The notes beneath the pieces are model-generated. The model was not told where the DNA came from. It saw nothing but the letters and a program-made list of their open reading frames with translations, and searched no databases. The translations under genes and the position numbers were made by a program. This document shows positions 49,751 through 58,807 of a stretch of 64,000 nucleotides of DNA, one piece after another; position 1 is the stretch's first letter, and each line of letters starts with the position of its first letter. Location: positions 1 through 64,000 of the forward strand of contig NZ_RAQH01000006.1 of the NCBI RefSeq assembly GCF_003610695.1, read 5' to 3'. The DNA is from Epilithonimonas arachidiradicis. Lineage in GTDB: Bacteria > Bacteroidota > Bacteroidia > Flavobacteriales > Weeksellaceae.

Positions 49751-49832
49751 GGCAGCTTTATCCGCCTTCCGTTCCTGCTTTTTGCTAAGGCTTTTCCCAT
49801 CCAAAAAAGAGCTCCACTCAAGTCGGGCCGCA
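49751..49832 (+). repeat. Dispersed palindromic repeat, copy R3
   Basis: GCAGCTTTATCCGCCTTCC opens the left arm, a reduced central hairpin follows, and AGAGCTCCACTCAAGTCGGG followed by CCGC closes the right arm. Confidence 0.65.
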
Positions 49833-49891
49833 AGATTCAGGGTAAAACAATATTTGTATCTCAAAACGAGATCGATTTGCTAAAAGAAAAA

Positions 49892-49920
49892 CCCTTTCAG
49901 AGTTTTTAACTCTGAAAGGG
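49892..49920 (-). terminator. Terminator of accA
   Basis: CCCTTTCAGAGT (49892-49903) pairs perfectly with ACTCTGAAAGGG (49909-49920). On the minus strand a T-rich tail follows. Confidence 0.8.
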
Positions 49921-49954
49921 CTAATTTTATAATTATGAAAAGAATAATTAAATC

Positions 49955-50911
49955 TTATCCTTTGAATTCTCCCATTGCAATAAATTTATCTTGTCTTTCC
50001 GCAACCAATTTATCTACTGGCTGTTTAGAAAGCGTTTTGATATCTTTCAATAGGAATTTTTTCACATTCTCAAATGTTGCTGCTGTGTCATAATGTGCAC
50101 CTCCTAGCGGTTCAGGAATAATATCGTCGATTAGCTTTTGCTTCAGCATATCTTCTGCCGTCAGCTTCATTGTTGTTGCGGCAGTTTCTTTATATTCCCA
50201 GCTTCTCCAAAGGATGGCAGAGCAGTTCTCTGGAGAGATTACAGAATACCAGGTGTTTTCCAACATATAGACCTTGTTTCCGACACCAATTCCCAATGCG
50301 CCACCACTTGCACCTTCACCGATGATTACCGTGATGATAGGTGTTTTTAATTGACACATCTCATAGATGTTTCTGGCAATCGCTTCACCTTGTCCACGCT
50401 CTTCCGCTTCCAGACCAGGATAAGCTCCGGGTGTATCCACAAAAGTCACCACAGGAATGTTGAATTTCTCTGCCAATTTCATCAATCTAAGCGCTTTTCT
50501 ATAACCTTCCGGATTAGACATCCCGAAACGTCTGTGCTGACGTTCTTTGGTTGTTCTACCTTTCTGAGTTCCTATCAGCATTACTGTATTTCCGCTGATG
50601 CTGGCAATGCCGCCAACCATAGCAGGGTCATCACCGAAGTTTCTGTCGCCGTGCAATTCTACAAAGCTTCCTTCATCTGCCAGACCATTGATATAATCCA
50701 ATGTGTACGGTCTGTCCGGATGTCTGGAAAGCTGAACCCTTTGCCAAGGTGAAAGGTTCCCATATATTTTCTTTTTGGTTTCTTCTATTTTGGTTTTGAT
50801 CTTTTTGCAGGATTCATCTACGTCGATGCCGCTTTCTGTACCTAGTTGTACACATTTTTCGTACTGCTCGATCAGTTCTTTTACAGGTTGTTCAAATTCT
50901 AAATACTCCAT
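49955..50911 (-). CDS. accA: Acetyl-CoA carboxylase carboxyltransferase subunit alpha
   Basis: AccA with AccD transfers the carboxyl group from biotin to acetyl-CoA to make malonyl-CoA. The 318-residue protein has the N-terminal helical segment ([18 protein letters not shown]) and the crotonase-like carboxyltransferase core with [20 protein letters not shown] and [20 protein letters not shown], plus [12 protein letters not shown]. accD is not in the window. accB and accC lie 11 kb away. Confidence 0.96.
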   Translation of the reverse strand: MEYLEFEQPVKELIEQYEKCVQLGTESGIDVDESCKKIKTKIEETKKKIYGNLSPWQRVQLSRHPDRPYTLDYINGLADEGSFVELHGDRNFGDDPAMVGGIASISGNTVMLIGTQKGRTTKERQHRRFGMSNPEGYRKALRLMKLAEKFNIPVVTFVDTPGAYPGLEAEERGQGEAIARNIYEMCQLKTPIITVIIGEGASGGALGIGVGNKVYMLENTWYSVISPENCSAILWRSWEYKETAATTMKLTAEDMLKQKLIDDIIPEPLGGAHYDTAATFENVKKFLLKDIKTLSKQPVDKLVAERQDKFIAMGEFKG

Positions 50912-50977
50912 ATTCTGTTTGGATTAAACCATTTCAAAAATAATCTTTTTTTTACAAATGGCTTTTGAATAATATAA

Positions 50978-52486
50978 TTAATTCGAGTTAATTGCTTTTT
51001 CGATTCTTGCAAGCGTTTCCTCTTTGCCAATGATGTTCATAATATCCGGAACGTCAGGACCTTTCAGTTCTCCAACTAGAGCCAAACGAAGCGGCATCAT
51101 AACTTTTCCCATTCCCAAAGATTGTTCCTCTGCAAAATGATGAATCGTTTCTTTCAAAACTTCTGAATCAAATTCTGTTGTTTCTAGTTTTGTAGATAAG
51201 TCTTTTAAAACTGCTGAGGTGGTTTCATTCCAAGCTTTTTTCAGGGCTTTTTCGTCGTAAGAAGTCGGGGTTTCAAAAAAGAATTTACCGTCATTATAGA
51301 TGTCAGCTACAAAATTTGCTCTTTCTTTCATCAATGAAATAATTTTCAATAATTTTTCATCAGACAAATTCAATGATTTTACTTCGTCAACTTCTTTTAG
51401 TAAGAGTAAAACTTCTTCATCAGATTTCAATTTAAGATATTCCTGATTGAACCACTTTGCTTTCTGAGGATCGAATCTTGCGCCCGCTTTGTGAACTTTA
51501 TGAAGGTCAAATTCAGCAATCATTTCATCCAAAGAAACAATTTCTTTATCATTGGCTGGTGTCCAACCCAAAAGTGCGGTCATATTAATGAAAGCTTCAG
51601 GAAAATAGCCGGATTCTTTATAGCCTTTCCAGATCTCGTCACTTTCCGGATCTTTGAAGTCCATAGGAAATACCGGGAAACCAAATTTTGCGCCGTCTCT
51701 TTTGCTCAATTTTCCTTTACCTTCTGGTTTTAAAATTAAAGAAAGATGCGCAAATTTTGGAGCTTCCCAATTCATTGCCTCATATAATAAAACGTGCAAA
51801 GGCATAGATGGCAACCATTCTTCACCTCGGATAACGTGAGAGATTTTCATCTCAAAATCATCCACCACATTCGCGAAATGATAAGTTGGCATTCCATCAT
51901 TTTTGATTAGAACTTTATCGTCCAAAGTGTTGGTATTAACTGAAAAATTTCCTCTGATAATATCCTGAAGGTTAAGTGTTCTGTCAATTGGCATTTTGAA
52001 ACGAACGACATAAGGAACATTCTCATCCAACAATTTCTGAACTTCTTCGGAAGAAAGCGAAATGCTGTTTCTTAACTGTTGTCTTGTTTGGTAATTATAT
52101 GAAAAAACATCACCTTTTGCTTCGAATTTTTTCCTGATCGAATCTAATTCTTCCGGCGTATCAAATGCCAAATAAGCATAATCAGTTTTAAGGATTTGTT
52201 CTTTGTATCTGTCATAAATATCTCTTCTCTCAGATTGGCGATAAGGTGCGTATGGGCCGCCTATTTTTGGGCTTTCATCGGGAATGATTCCACACCATTC
52301 CAAGGAGTTCATAATATAATCTTCCGCCCCTTCTACATATCTTGCCGTATCGGTATCTTCGATTCTAAGAACGAATTCGCCGCCCTGATTTTTTGCAAAA
52401 AGATAATCATATAGAGCTGTTCTGACTCCTCCTAAATGTAAAGCTCCTGTTGGACTTGGTGCAAATCGTACTCTTACTTTTTTCAT
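50978..52486 (-). CDS. gltX: Glutamate--tRNA ligase
   Basis: GltX charges tRNA-Glu. The 502-residue class I synthetase has the HIGH-type motif in APSPTGALHLGGVRTALYDY at the N-terminus and the KMSKS-type KLSKRDG near residue 255. A helical anticodon-binding C-terminal domain follows. The gene stands alone, upstream of accA on the same strand. Confidence 0.96.
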   Translation of the reverse strand: MKKVRVRFAPSPTGALHLGGVRTALYDYLFAKNQGGEFVLRIEDTDTARYVEGAEDYIMNSLEWCGIIPDESPKIGGPYAPYRQSERRDIYDRYKEQILKTDYAYLAFDTPEELDSIRKKFEAKGDVFSYNYQTRQQLRNSISLSSEEVQKLLDENVPYVVRFKMPIDRTLNLQDIIRGNFSVNTNTLDDKVLIKNDGMPTYHFANVVDDFEMKISHVIRGEEWLPSMPLHVLLYEAMNWEAPKFAHLSLILKPEGKGKLSKRDGAKFGFPVFPMDFKDPESDEIWKGYKESGYFPEAFINMTALLGWTPANDKEIVSLDEMIAEFDLHKVHKAGARFDPQKAKWFNQEYLKLKSDEEVLLLLKEVDEVKSLNLSDEKLLKIISLMKERANFVADIYNDGKFFFETPTSYDEKALKKAWNETTSAVLKDLSTKLETTEFDSEVLKETIHHFAEEQSLGMGKVMMPLRLALVGELKGPDVPDIMNIIGKEETLARIEKAINSN

Positions 52487-52652
52487 AAGTAATTATTTAT
52501 TTTCTAATGGTCTTATGCAATCGCTAATTTATCTGGTTTTTTTTAATTAATTTTAGTAAAAGCATAAATAGACGTTTATTTTTACAGTAATTATTGTTTT
52601 CTGAAATTGTGGCGCAAAATTAGGAAATTTTAATGGTTTTACTTTTTTGAAT

Positions 52653-52683
52653 TTGGTGAATCTTATCTGAAATAGTATTTTTG
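52653..52683 (+). promoter_or_regulatory. Promoter of the cupin gene
   Basis: TTG (52653-52655), a 20-base spacer and TATTTTTG (52676-52683) match the consensus. The -7 box covers the first possible start codon of the frame, so the downstream ATG is the real start. Confidence 0.6.
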
Positions 52684-52701
52684 AAGATTAAAATAATAGC
52701 T

Positions 52702-53046
52702 ATGTTAGAAATTGGCGAAAGACCTTGGGGTAAGTATTATGTTTTGGCGGATGAACCTAACTATAAATTAAAACGAATAGAGGTCAATCCCGGACAAAAA
52801 TTATCTTATCAATATCACCATAAAAGACAGGAACAATGGACAATCGTTGAAGGCAACGCAACAATTGTTTTAGATGATAAAGAAATTTCTTTGGGTTATG
52901 GAGAAAGTATTTTTATTCCTTTAGGTGCGAAACACAGGATTATGAATCTTACGGATCAACCCGTCGTTTTCATAGAAGTTCAGACCGGAACTTACTTTGG
53001 AGAGGAAGATATTGTGAGGCTGGAGGATGAGTATGATAGAGAGTAA
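52702..53046 (+). CDS. Cupin-domain protein, phosphomannose isomerase type II C-terminal-like
   Basis: The 114-residue protein is a single cupin, with the metal-binding pattern SYQYHHKRQEQWTIVEG and FIPLGAKHRIMNLTDQPV and an RPWGKYYVL start. It matches the C-terminal isomerase part of bifunctional mannose-1-phosphate guanylyltransferase/phosphomannose isomerase. It could interconvert sugar phosphates for glycan synthesis, in keeping with the nearby glycosyltransferases. The guanylyltransferase part is not here. Confidence 0.85.
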   Translation: MLEIGERPWGKYYVLADEPNYKLKRIEVNPGQKLSYQYHHKRQEQWTIVEGNATIVLDDKEISLGYGESIFIPLGAKHRIMNLTDQPVVFIEVQTGTYFGEEDIVRLEDEYDRE

Positions 53047-53229
53047 ATTATGTGAGATTAGCAATCGTTAACTTATAAATATTTCAATTGAAATGTTGTT
53101 GATTGAGAAAATTAATATATCATGATTCTAGTTCTTATATAAATAATTTTACATTAAATATGTCATATAGTTCATGTCCATCTCCAAAAGCGATGCATCT
53201 TATATAATAGCTAGTTCCATTAAATGTAT

Positions 53230-53715
53230 TTATTTTTTTTCATACCTTAATTTAAAATACGGATTACTTACATATGGCTCTGCAACATTACGATACCCCT
53301 ATTAATTGGATAACTATAAACAACCGCATTTCTATCATTTTGAAGAATAAATATAGGATTATTTCCTAGCGGTCTTGGTGTATTAGTCGCCCAAAGTACT
53401 CTATTATCATCATCAGTATATAATACTAAGTTTGAATCTTTCTGCATAACTAATCTAAATGCAGGAATACCGTTTAAAAACAATTTTAATTCATCGCCAC
53501 TATTAAGTTGACTTGCACCATTGCTTTCACCAAGGAAAACTGTTTGAGTAAATGAAAGTGATTGTTCATCAATTGGATTAGTAAGATTAGCATCTGATTC
53601 TTTTTTACTTGAACAGTTTTATTCTTCAACTGTGATGTAGTTTCATCTTCTCTGTTACAAGACTGTAAATTGAAAATGAAAAAGAGTAAAAACGATGTAA
53701 GAATTGATTTTTCAT
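53230..53715 (-). pseudogene. Frameshifted bulb-type lectin lipoprotein
   Basis: Reading across frames on the minus strand recovers one protein of about 162 residues: a lipoprotein signal (MKKSILTSFLLFFIFNLQS, then the cysteine), a polar linker, a bulb-type (B_lectin) domain and a C-terminus ending LRYEKK. Two Q-x-D-x-N-x-V-x-Y sugar-binding motifs are intact (QKDSNLVLY and QNDRNAVVY). Three one-base losses break the frame: in an A run near 53705, an A run near 53600 and a G run near 53299. Only a 71-codon central piece stays open. It is either a decaying gene or a homopolymer sequence error. A -7 box lies upstream. Confidence 0.7.
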
Positions 53716-53738
53716 GGACATATATTTAAGTTTATTTG

Positions 53739-53746
53739 CAAATATA
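53739..53746 (-). promoter_or_regulatory. Candidate -7 box of the lectin pseudogene
   Basis: TATATTTG on the minus strand matches TAnnTTTG, 23 bases before the ancestral start codon, so the promoter looks preserved. Confidence 0.45.
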
Positions 53747-54147
53747 AAGTTTTTACAAATAATTAATTTAATCTAAAAAAGTTATGAGGATAATGTCTCC
53801 TGATTAGATTAAATATTTAAAAAAATCCATTTTACAAAATAGTAATTTTATGAAAACTACAGTCAAATTATTTTTTTATATAGTAATCTTATAATCTTAC
53901 GATAAATTTATTTTGAATATCATCTGCGAGATCTTCGTTAGTCTAATTGTACGGTAATTCCAGTCAACTGAAACAATAATATTTTTCCAGTGTATAGGTA
54001 GATTTTTTTAGGTTTGTATATAGGGAATATCATTCGTCAAATAATGAATATACCATTATAATCATAATGAAAAAGAGATGTAGTAAAGTGGATAATAATC
54101 CTAATTACTACAGTAGAGGTTAGAAACTGTAAGATTTCTTTGATCTA
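53747..54147. other. AT-rich intergenic stretch, nothing firm
   Basis: About 400 bases carry no convincing gene. A 14-codon ATG frame near 53850 looks like the start of a signal peptide (MKTTVKLFFYIVIL) but stops at once; it may be a remnant. No hairpin terminator was found for either neighbour. Confidence 0.4.
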
Positions 54148-55374
54148 TCATTCTTCAAAAAACACTTTTAAGTAAGCTTTTTTATTACTTTCTGTAGAAA
54201 AATTATTTGCAGTAGTTTCATAACTATTTCTGCTCATTTCATATAATTTATCTCTGTTTTCATCAAAGTAAATTATTGTTTTAATAAAACTTTCGATACA
54301 TTCATCGACATCTATAGGGATGTTTTTTAATAGATTTTTTGGAATCCATTTTTCGTTTGTGATTATGCGATTTTTTTTAATGTAATTTTTAATAGATCTA
54401 TCTTGAATAATTACACCATTGCCAAATTCCTCTCCGATGAATTCACTAATTTCACCAACATCTGTAGAAATAGGAACTGTACCATAAGCCATAGCTTCCA
54501 GTAGAACCATTGGGAATCCCTCTCTGTAAGATGTAATTAATATAAGATCACTTTGCTGATAATAGAAATTAAGCATATCTTTTTCTTTTATACTGCCTAT
54601 AATTATCATATTTTCAGTATGTTTAATATTTTTATCGAAATCACCGATCAATAAAAATTCAACCGGAATGCTCCGATCAAAACATCGTTGAGCAATCTCA
54701 AAGAATATTTCAGGTCTCTTTTCATGAGAATTTCTGGAAACAAAAATTATCTTGAGCTTTTTATTTTTTTGTTTTGGTGGGAGTGAATCAGGTAAATCAA
54801 CTTTATTATGAATTATTTCAATTCTTTTAAGTAGATCTGCTTCAATATTGGCATTTTCATATAATAATTTGTAATCTTCGTATGTTTTTTTTCCTAAAAT
54901 AATTCTTTTGTGTATTCTATGAGCAATATTAATACTGAATTTTTCAGGAGAATAGGGATCTTCATAGGTAAATGCGTGAGTAAGATCTATAATTTTCACA
55001 TGTGACTCTAAATAAGGGATTAATTTATAAAAAAAGAGATTATTACAACCAAAAACTATTGGTTTTTTCTTAATATTGATCTTCTTTGCTAATAATTTGT
55101 AATAATTCTGATATTTAAGACTCCTAAAATGACCAATATCAATTAATTGAGAAGTATTTTTTAAAAAATCCTCCTTCATAAAATCATTTTCGGATCGATA
55201 TACAATAATGCACGTCGTTTTATATTTGGCAAATACACTTAAAATATCTGCATGAACTCTTTCTCCTCCTCCAAAATGATAGACTGGAAAAAAAAATACA
55301 ATATCATTAATATTTTTAATTAATTTTTTAAATTTTGGAAATTCAAAAAGGTAAGAGATTTTTGTGCTTTTCAT
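54148..55374 (-). CDS. Glycosyltransferase family 4 protein
   Basis: The 408-residue GT-B enzyme has an N-terminal acceptor-binding domain (YHFGGGERVHADIL near 50). The GT4 donor-binding domain has LKIIFVSRNSHEKRPEIF near 205 and the E-x7-E motif SYREGFPMVLLEAMAYGTVP near 295. Substrates cannot be read. It is the 3'-most of the three minus-strand glycosyltransferases here, separated by about 265 bases from the GT2 pair. Codon use is markedly AT-rich compared with housekeeping genes of the window. Confidence 0.88.
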   Translation of the reverse strand: MKSTKISYLFEFPKFKKLIKNINDIVFFFPVYHFGGGERVHADILSVFAKYKTTCIIVYRSENDFMKEDFLKNTSQLIDIGHFRSLKYQNYYKLLAKKINIKKKPIVFGCNNLFFYKLIPYLESHVKIIDLTHAFTYEDPYSPEKFSINIAHRIHKRIILGKKTYEDYKLLYENANIEADLLKRIEIIHNKVDLPDSLPPKQKNKKLKIIFVSRNSHEKRPEIFFEIAQRCFDRSIPVEFLLIGDFDKNIKHTENMIIIGSIKEKDMLNFYYQQSDLILITSYREGFPMVLLEAMAYGTVPISTDVGEISEFIGEEFGNGVIIQDRSIKNYIKKNRIITNEKWIPKNLLKNIPIDVDECIESFIKTIIYFDENRDKLYEMSRNSYETTANNFSTESNKKAYLKVFFEE

Positions 55375-55640
55375 TTAAAAGAATTGATTGTAAGCTAATT
55401 TAAATTATTTTATTCTTATTTAAAAACTAAGTAAAAGATTTTTACTTAGAGGAATTTTTAATTCAATTCCTAATAGGCAATCAGTTTATTAGTTTCTTTT
55501 TAGTCCCAGGATAATAAAAATAAGAAAATAGATTGGACGATCATCAAAGGGGTGATTTATCATTTTAACTGTGGGATCTTTTTATATTCTCGATCTTTTG
55601 AAAGCATTTTTATATAAAAATTGATGATCTTTCAATGATC

Positions 55641-56708
55641 TTATTCTATTATTAAAAAAAAATTAATTATTAATAATTTGTATTGTTTTCTGATACTGTT
55701 TATTGGATTTCTGAAGAAATGTTTTTCAATAGTTTGAAAAGGAAATAATGATAACTTATTCAATGCTTTGTAATAAGTCTCATTTTTATGTGTAAGCAAA
55801 CTGAAATTATCAGATTTGGTGTGAGTTTTCTTCAAAGTCTCTTCCAATTTTATTCGGGAAACATCACTCAACCTATTCTTTTCCCGTATAGCAAAATCAA
55901 TAACCAGCTTTTTCAGATATTGTAAATATCTCGCTGCAACAGCTTTTGTAAGGTTGTCAGTATTATTGATGTAATATTTTTCAAGAATAGTTTCTAAAAT
56001 GTCCAGATAAGAATTTAGATTTTTATCGCTAATGTTTTTTGTTATTGAATCGGAATTGTCTGTTCTGTAAAAATATGTTTCTTTATCAATAAACTTTACA
56101 TTTCTAGCTAGAAGCATGGTTTCAAAAAACCATAATTCGTCCTCATGAAGAATACCTTCCTTAAAACGCAGATTATTTTTTTCTATGAATTCCCTTTTAT
56201 ACAATCGGTTTTGTGCAACAGGAGTTAAAGCAGATTCCATAGTTCTTATTAGGACGTCAAAATGATTATTAACAAAAAAAATCTCACCTTCTTTTGGAGA
56301 GTACAGTTGCGAAATTTTTGAGATTGCCTCCTTATTAATTTTTGAAGAAACCGTAATTCCGGTAATAATATCATTGTTCTCAAAAGATGAAACAAAAGTG
56401 CGGATGGCACTTTTATCTAAAATATCATCAGAATCTAAAAAAAATAAAAATTTTCCTTCTGCAAGATCGATTCCTCTATTCCTTGTCGCAGAAAGCCCAG
56501 CATTTTTTTGGTTAAACAATCTGATTTTCGGACTAATAGATTCAAAGGACTTAAGGATTTCGAGCGTATTGTCAGTACTTCCATCATTGATTATAACACA
56601 TTCCCAATTTTCATAATCCTGATTAATGATTGAGTCTATACAAAATGCAACATATTTTTCAACGTTATAGCAAGGAATTATAATAGTGACCAATGGAGAT
56701 GATGTCAT
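55641..56708 (-). CDS. Glycosyltransferase family 2 protein
   Basis: The 355-residue GT-A enzyme has the N-terminal VTIIIPCYNVEKYVAFCIDS nucleotide-binding motif, VIINDGSTDNTLEIL and the D-x-D-type FFLDSDDILDKSA near 90. A C-terminal helical part with hydrophobic ends follows. It is translationally coupled to the upstream GT2 gene: their stop and start overlap as TAATG. The sugar and acceptor are unknown; a surface polysaccharide or lipooligosaccharide role is likely. Confidence 0.88.
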   Translation of the reverse strand: MTSSPLVTIIIPCYNVEKYVAFCIDSIINQDYENWECVIINDGSTDNTLEILKSFESISPKIRLFNQKNAGLSATRNRGIDLAEGKFLFFLDSDDILDKSAIRTFVSSFENNDIITGITVSSKINKEAISKISQLYSPKEGEIFFVNNHFDVLIRTMESALTPVAQNRLYKREFIEKNNLRFKEGILHEDELWFFETMLLARNVKFIDKETYFYRTDNSDSITKNISDKNLNSYLDILETILEKYYINNTDNLTKAVAARYLQYLKKLVIDFAIREKNRLSDVSRIKLEETLKKTHTKSDNFSLLTHKNETYYKALNKLSLFPFQTIEKHFFRNPINSIRKQYKLLIINFFLIIE

Positions 56709-57673
56709 TACTCAGAAATTAATTTTGTATAAAGATTCGGATAATAATAGTATAAACGTAAATAGAAATAATATTCCCAACCGATATCTACAGCAGGATA
56801 TTTAAGAAAAGATTTAAAAGATTGTCGGATTTCTTCTTTTTCAGTAATCATATCTTCCTTACCGGTTTGTCGAAGTATTCGCTTGAGAACCATTAATAGT
56901 TTTCTGATGATGTTTTTCGTAATCTTCTGCTCATTTGTGACTTCTTTTGAATTTTGCCAAAACTTGAACACATCCATTATTGCCAGATAAAAATAATAAG
57001 CCGTTTCAGGGGAAAGATTATGTGAGAGACTATCCTCATGCTGTATATAATGATACAGCTGCTTATTAGATTTGACAACGGTCATCGCTTTGTCGAACAC
57101 CTTGAATAATGTTGAATAATCCTCAAAACATTTTAAGCTCTCTGGAAAATTTATATTTTTTAGAAAACTAGCTTTATATAATTTCCCCCAGGGATGACTT
57201 TGTATCACTTCGTCTTCCAAAAGAAGAGCTAATGCTTTTTTTCCATCAAAAACCATCTCTTCCGAAGTAGGCTTATTGAAAATAACATTTCCGTTTTTAT
57301 CTTCGTACAAAGCTTCGATTATAGCAATATCAGCGTTTTCTTCTTTAAGTAGATTGTAAAGCACAGTACAATAATCAGGTTCTACCCAATCATCAGAATC
57401 TACAAAACAAATATATTCTCCCGTTGCAGCTTCTACGCCATTGTTCCTTGCTTTTGCAACACCTGCATTATCTTGTTTTAAGATTTTTATTCTTTTGTCT
57501 TTAAGTCGGAATTCTTCATAAATTTTTGCAGATCCATCCGTTGAGCCGTCGTCTATCAATATGACTTCCAGGTTGTTATATGATTGGCGGATGACAGAAT
57601 ACAGACATTTTCGTAATGTCTGTTCAGCATTGTAACAGGGGATGATTAGACTTATCAGCGGATAATTATTCAT
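56708..57673 (-). CDS. Glycosyltransferase family 2 protein
   Basis: The 321-residue GT-A enzyme has the same N-terminal motifs as its neighbour (LISLIIPCYNAEQTLRKCLY, VILIDDGSTDGSA) and a D-x-D-type CFVDSDDWVEPDY near 93. The C-terminal half is helical. It overlaps the next gene by one base, so both are made from one transcript. The two share the N-terminal fold but differ in the C-terminal half, so they are paralogues with different substrates rather than a recent duplication. Confidence 0.88.
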   Translation of the reverse strand: MNNYPLISLIIPCYNAEQTLRKCLYSVIRQSYNNLEVILIDDGSTDGSAKIYEEFRLKDKRIKILKQDNAGVAKARNNGVEAATGEYICFVDSDDWVEPDYCTVLYNLLKEENADIAIIEALYEDKNGNVIFNKPTSEEMVFDGKKALALLLEDEVIQSHPWGKLYKASFLKNINFPESLKCFEDYSTLFKVFDKAMTVVKSNKQLYHYIQHEDSLSHNLSPETAYYFYLAIMDVFKFWQNSKEVTNEQKITKNIIRKLLMVLKRILRQTGKEDMITEKEEIRQSFKSFLKYPAVDIGWEYYFYLRLYYYYPNLYTKLISE

Positions 57674-57854
57674 AAAAATTGCAATGGCTAATACTTGAAT
57701 TAGAAAAATGTCGACATATGAAAAATAATCGCTTATCTATTTATTTAAAAAAGCAAAGATATTAGCAAACTATTATGTTTGCAACATATTTTTTATTCTA
57801 ATTTAAAAGAAAATATTAGGCCAAACAAATTTTCAATATTCGCAGTTTTTGTTC

Positions 57855-57862
57855 TAAATTTG
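57855..57862 (+). promoter_or_regulatory. Candidate -7 box of the plus-strand glycosyltransferase-like gene
   Basis: TAAATTTG matches TAnnTTTG, about 50 bases before the start codon. Confidence 0.4.
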
Positions 57863-57912
57863 AAAAAATAATACAGTTTATCCTGCAAACAGAGGCTTTT
57901 AATTAGAAATTT

Positions 57913-58782
57913 ATGAATATTGTATATTTAGTATTTGGTAATAATATAGAAAATTACCAACAGGCACATTTTTCAATTTATACAGCCTTGTTATTTAAAA
58001 ATGCTGGAGATAGAATAGTTGTGGTGACTGATAACACACAGTTGTTTAATTCTTTTGGAAATCATATAGAAACTATATCTATCAATAATGATGTAATTAA
58101 AGAATGGGAAGGTGAATATCAATTTTTTTGGAGGGTGAAAATCAAAGCATTGCAATTGGTTTCTGGGAAATATCCATCAGAATCTATTTTGTATTTGGAT
58201 GGTGATACTTTTTTTTATCATGAGATGGATTCTTTGCGGGATGGAATGAAAAACGGGCAGAATTATATGCACGTAGAAGAAGGAAAGTTATCGGCTCTTT
58301 CATCAAAAACCGAAAGACTGATGTGGAAACAGATGAATGGGAAAACTTATCACAGTATTCAAATAGACAAAAATTCTGCAATGTGGAATGCGGGGTTAAT
58401 TGGGATTTCTCACAAGCATTTCAGTTGCCTGGATTTAACATTGGGAATTAATGATGCAATGTGTGAAGATGGTGTTACAAGACGATTGGTAGAACAATTT
58501 GCATTTTCTTTAGGATTAAATGAATTTTCAGCTTTGAAACCTGCTGATAATATTGTTGGACACTACTGGGGAAATAAAAAAGAATGGAACGAGATTATCA
58601 GTAACTTTCTGAAAGAGTGTTTTATGAAACATTATTCTCTAGACCAAATTATTCAAAAGGTAAAAGAAATTGATTTCACTCAAATTCCGATCAAGGTGAA
58701 GGAATCTAGTACACAAAGAAAACTTAAAAACTTTATAGATCAATTTTATAAAAATAGAAAACCGCTTTACATCAATAAGTAA
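57913..58782 (+). CDS. GT-A fold nucleotide-sugar transferase-like protein
   Basis: The 289-residue protein starts MNIVYLVFGNNIENYQQAHF and has a D-x-D metal-binding motif in SILYLDGDTFFYHEM near residue 97, with AMWNAGLIGISHKHF near 157 and VGHYWGNKKEW near 217. This layout fits GT8-like or nucleotide-diphospho-sugar transferases. It is the only plus-strand gene between the glycosyltransferases. The acceptor is unknown. Confidence 0.7.
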   Translation: MNIVYLVFGNNIENYQQAHFSIYTALLFKNAGDRIVVVTDNTQLFNSFGNHIETISINNDVIKEWEGEYQFFWRVKIKALQLVSGKYPSESILYLDGDTFFYHEMDSLRDGMKNGQNYMHVEEGKLSALSSKTERLMWKQMNGKTYHSIQIDKNSAMWNAGLIGISHKHFSCLDLTLGINDAMCEDGVTRRLVEQFAFSLGLNEFSALKPADNIVGHYWGNKKEWNEIISNFLKECFMKHYSLDQIIQKVKEIDFTQIPIKVKESSTQRKLKNFIDQFYKNRKPLYINK

Positions 58783-58807
58783 AATCTGAGTTTTCCGGAA
58801 AATTAAT

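Noticed and set aside
53081-53094. ATTTCAATTGAAAT palindrome after the cupin gene as a terminator
   Set aside because: No T run follows on either strand and the stem is AT only.
53268-53483. 71-codon lectin-like frame as an independent gene
   Set aside because: The same frame continues upstream without a stop into the linker of the lectin, and the start codon is internal; it is a piece of the frameshifted gene at 53230-53715.
56708-57673. Recent duplication of the two neighbouring GT2 genes
   Set aside because: They share only the N-terminal family motifs; their C-terminal halves are not similar enough for a recent tandem duplication.
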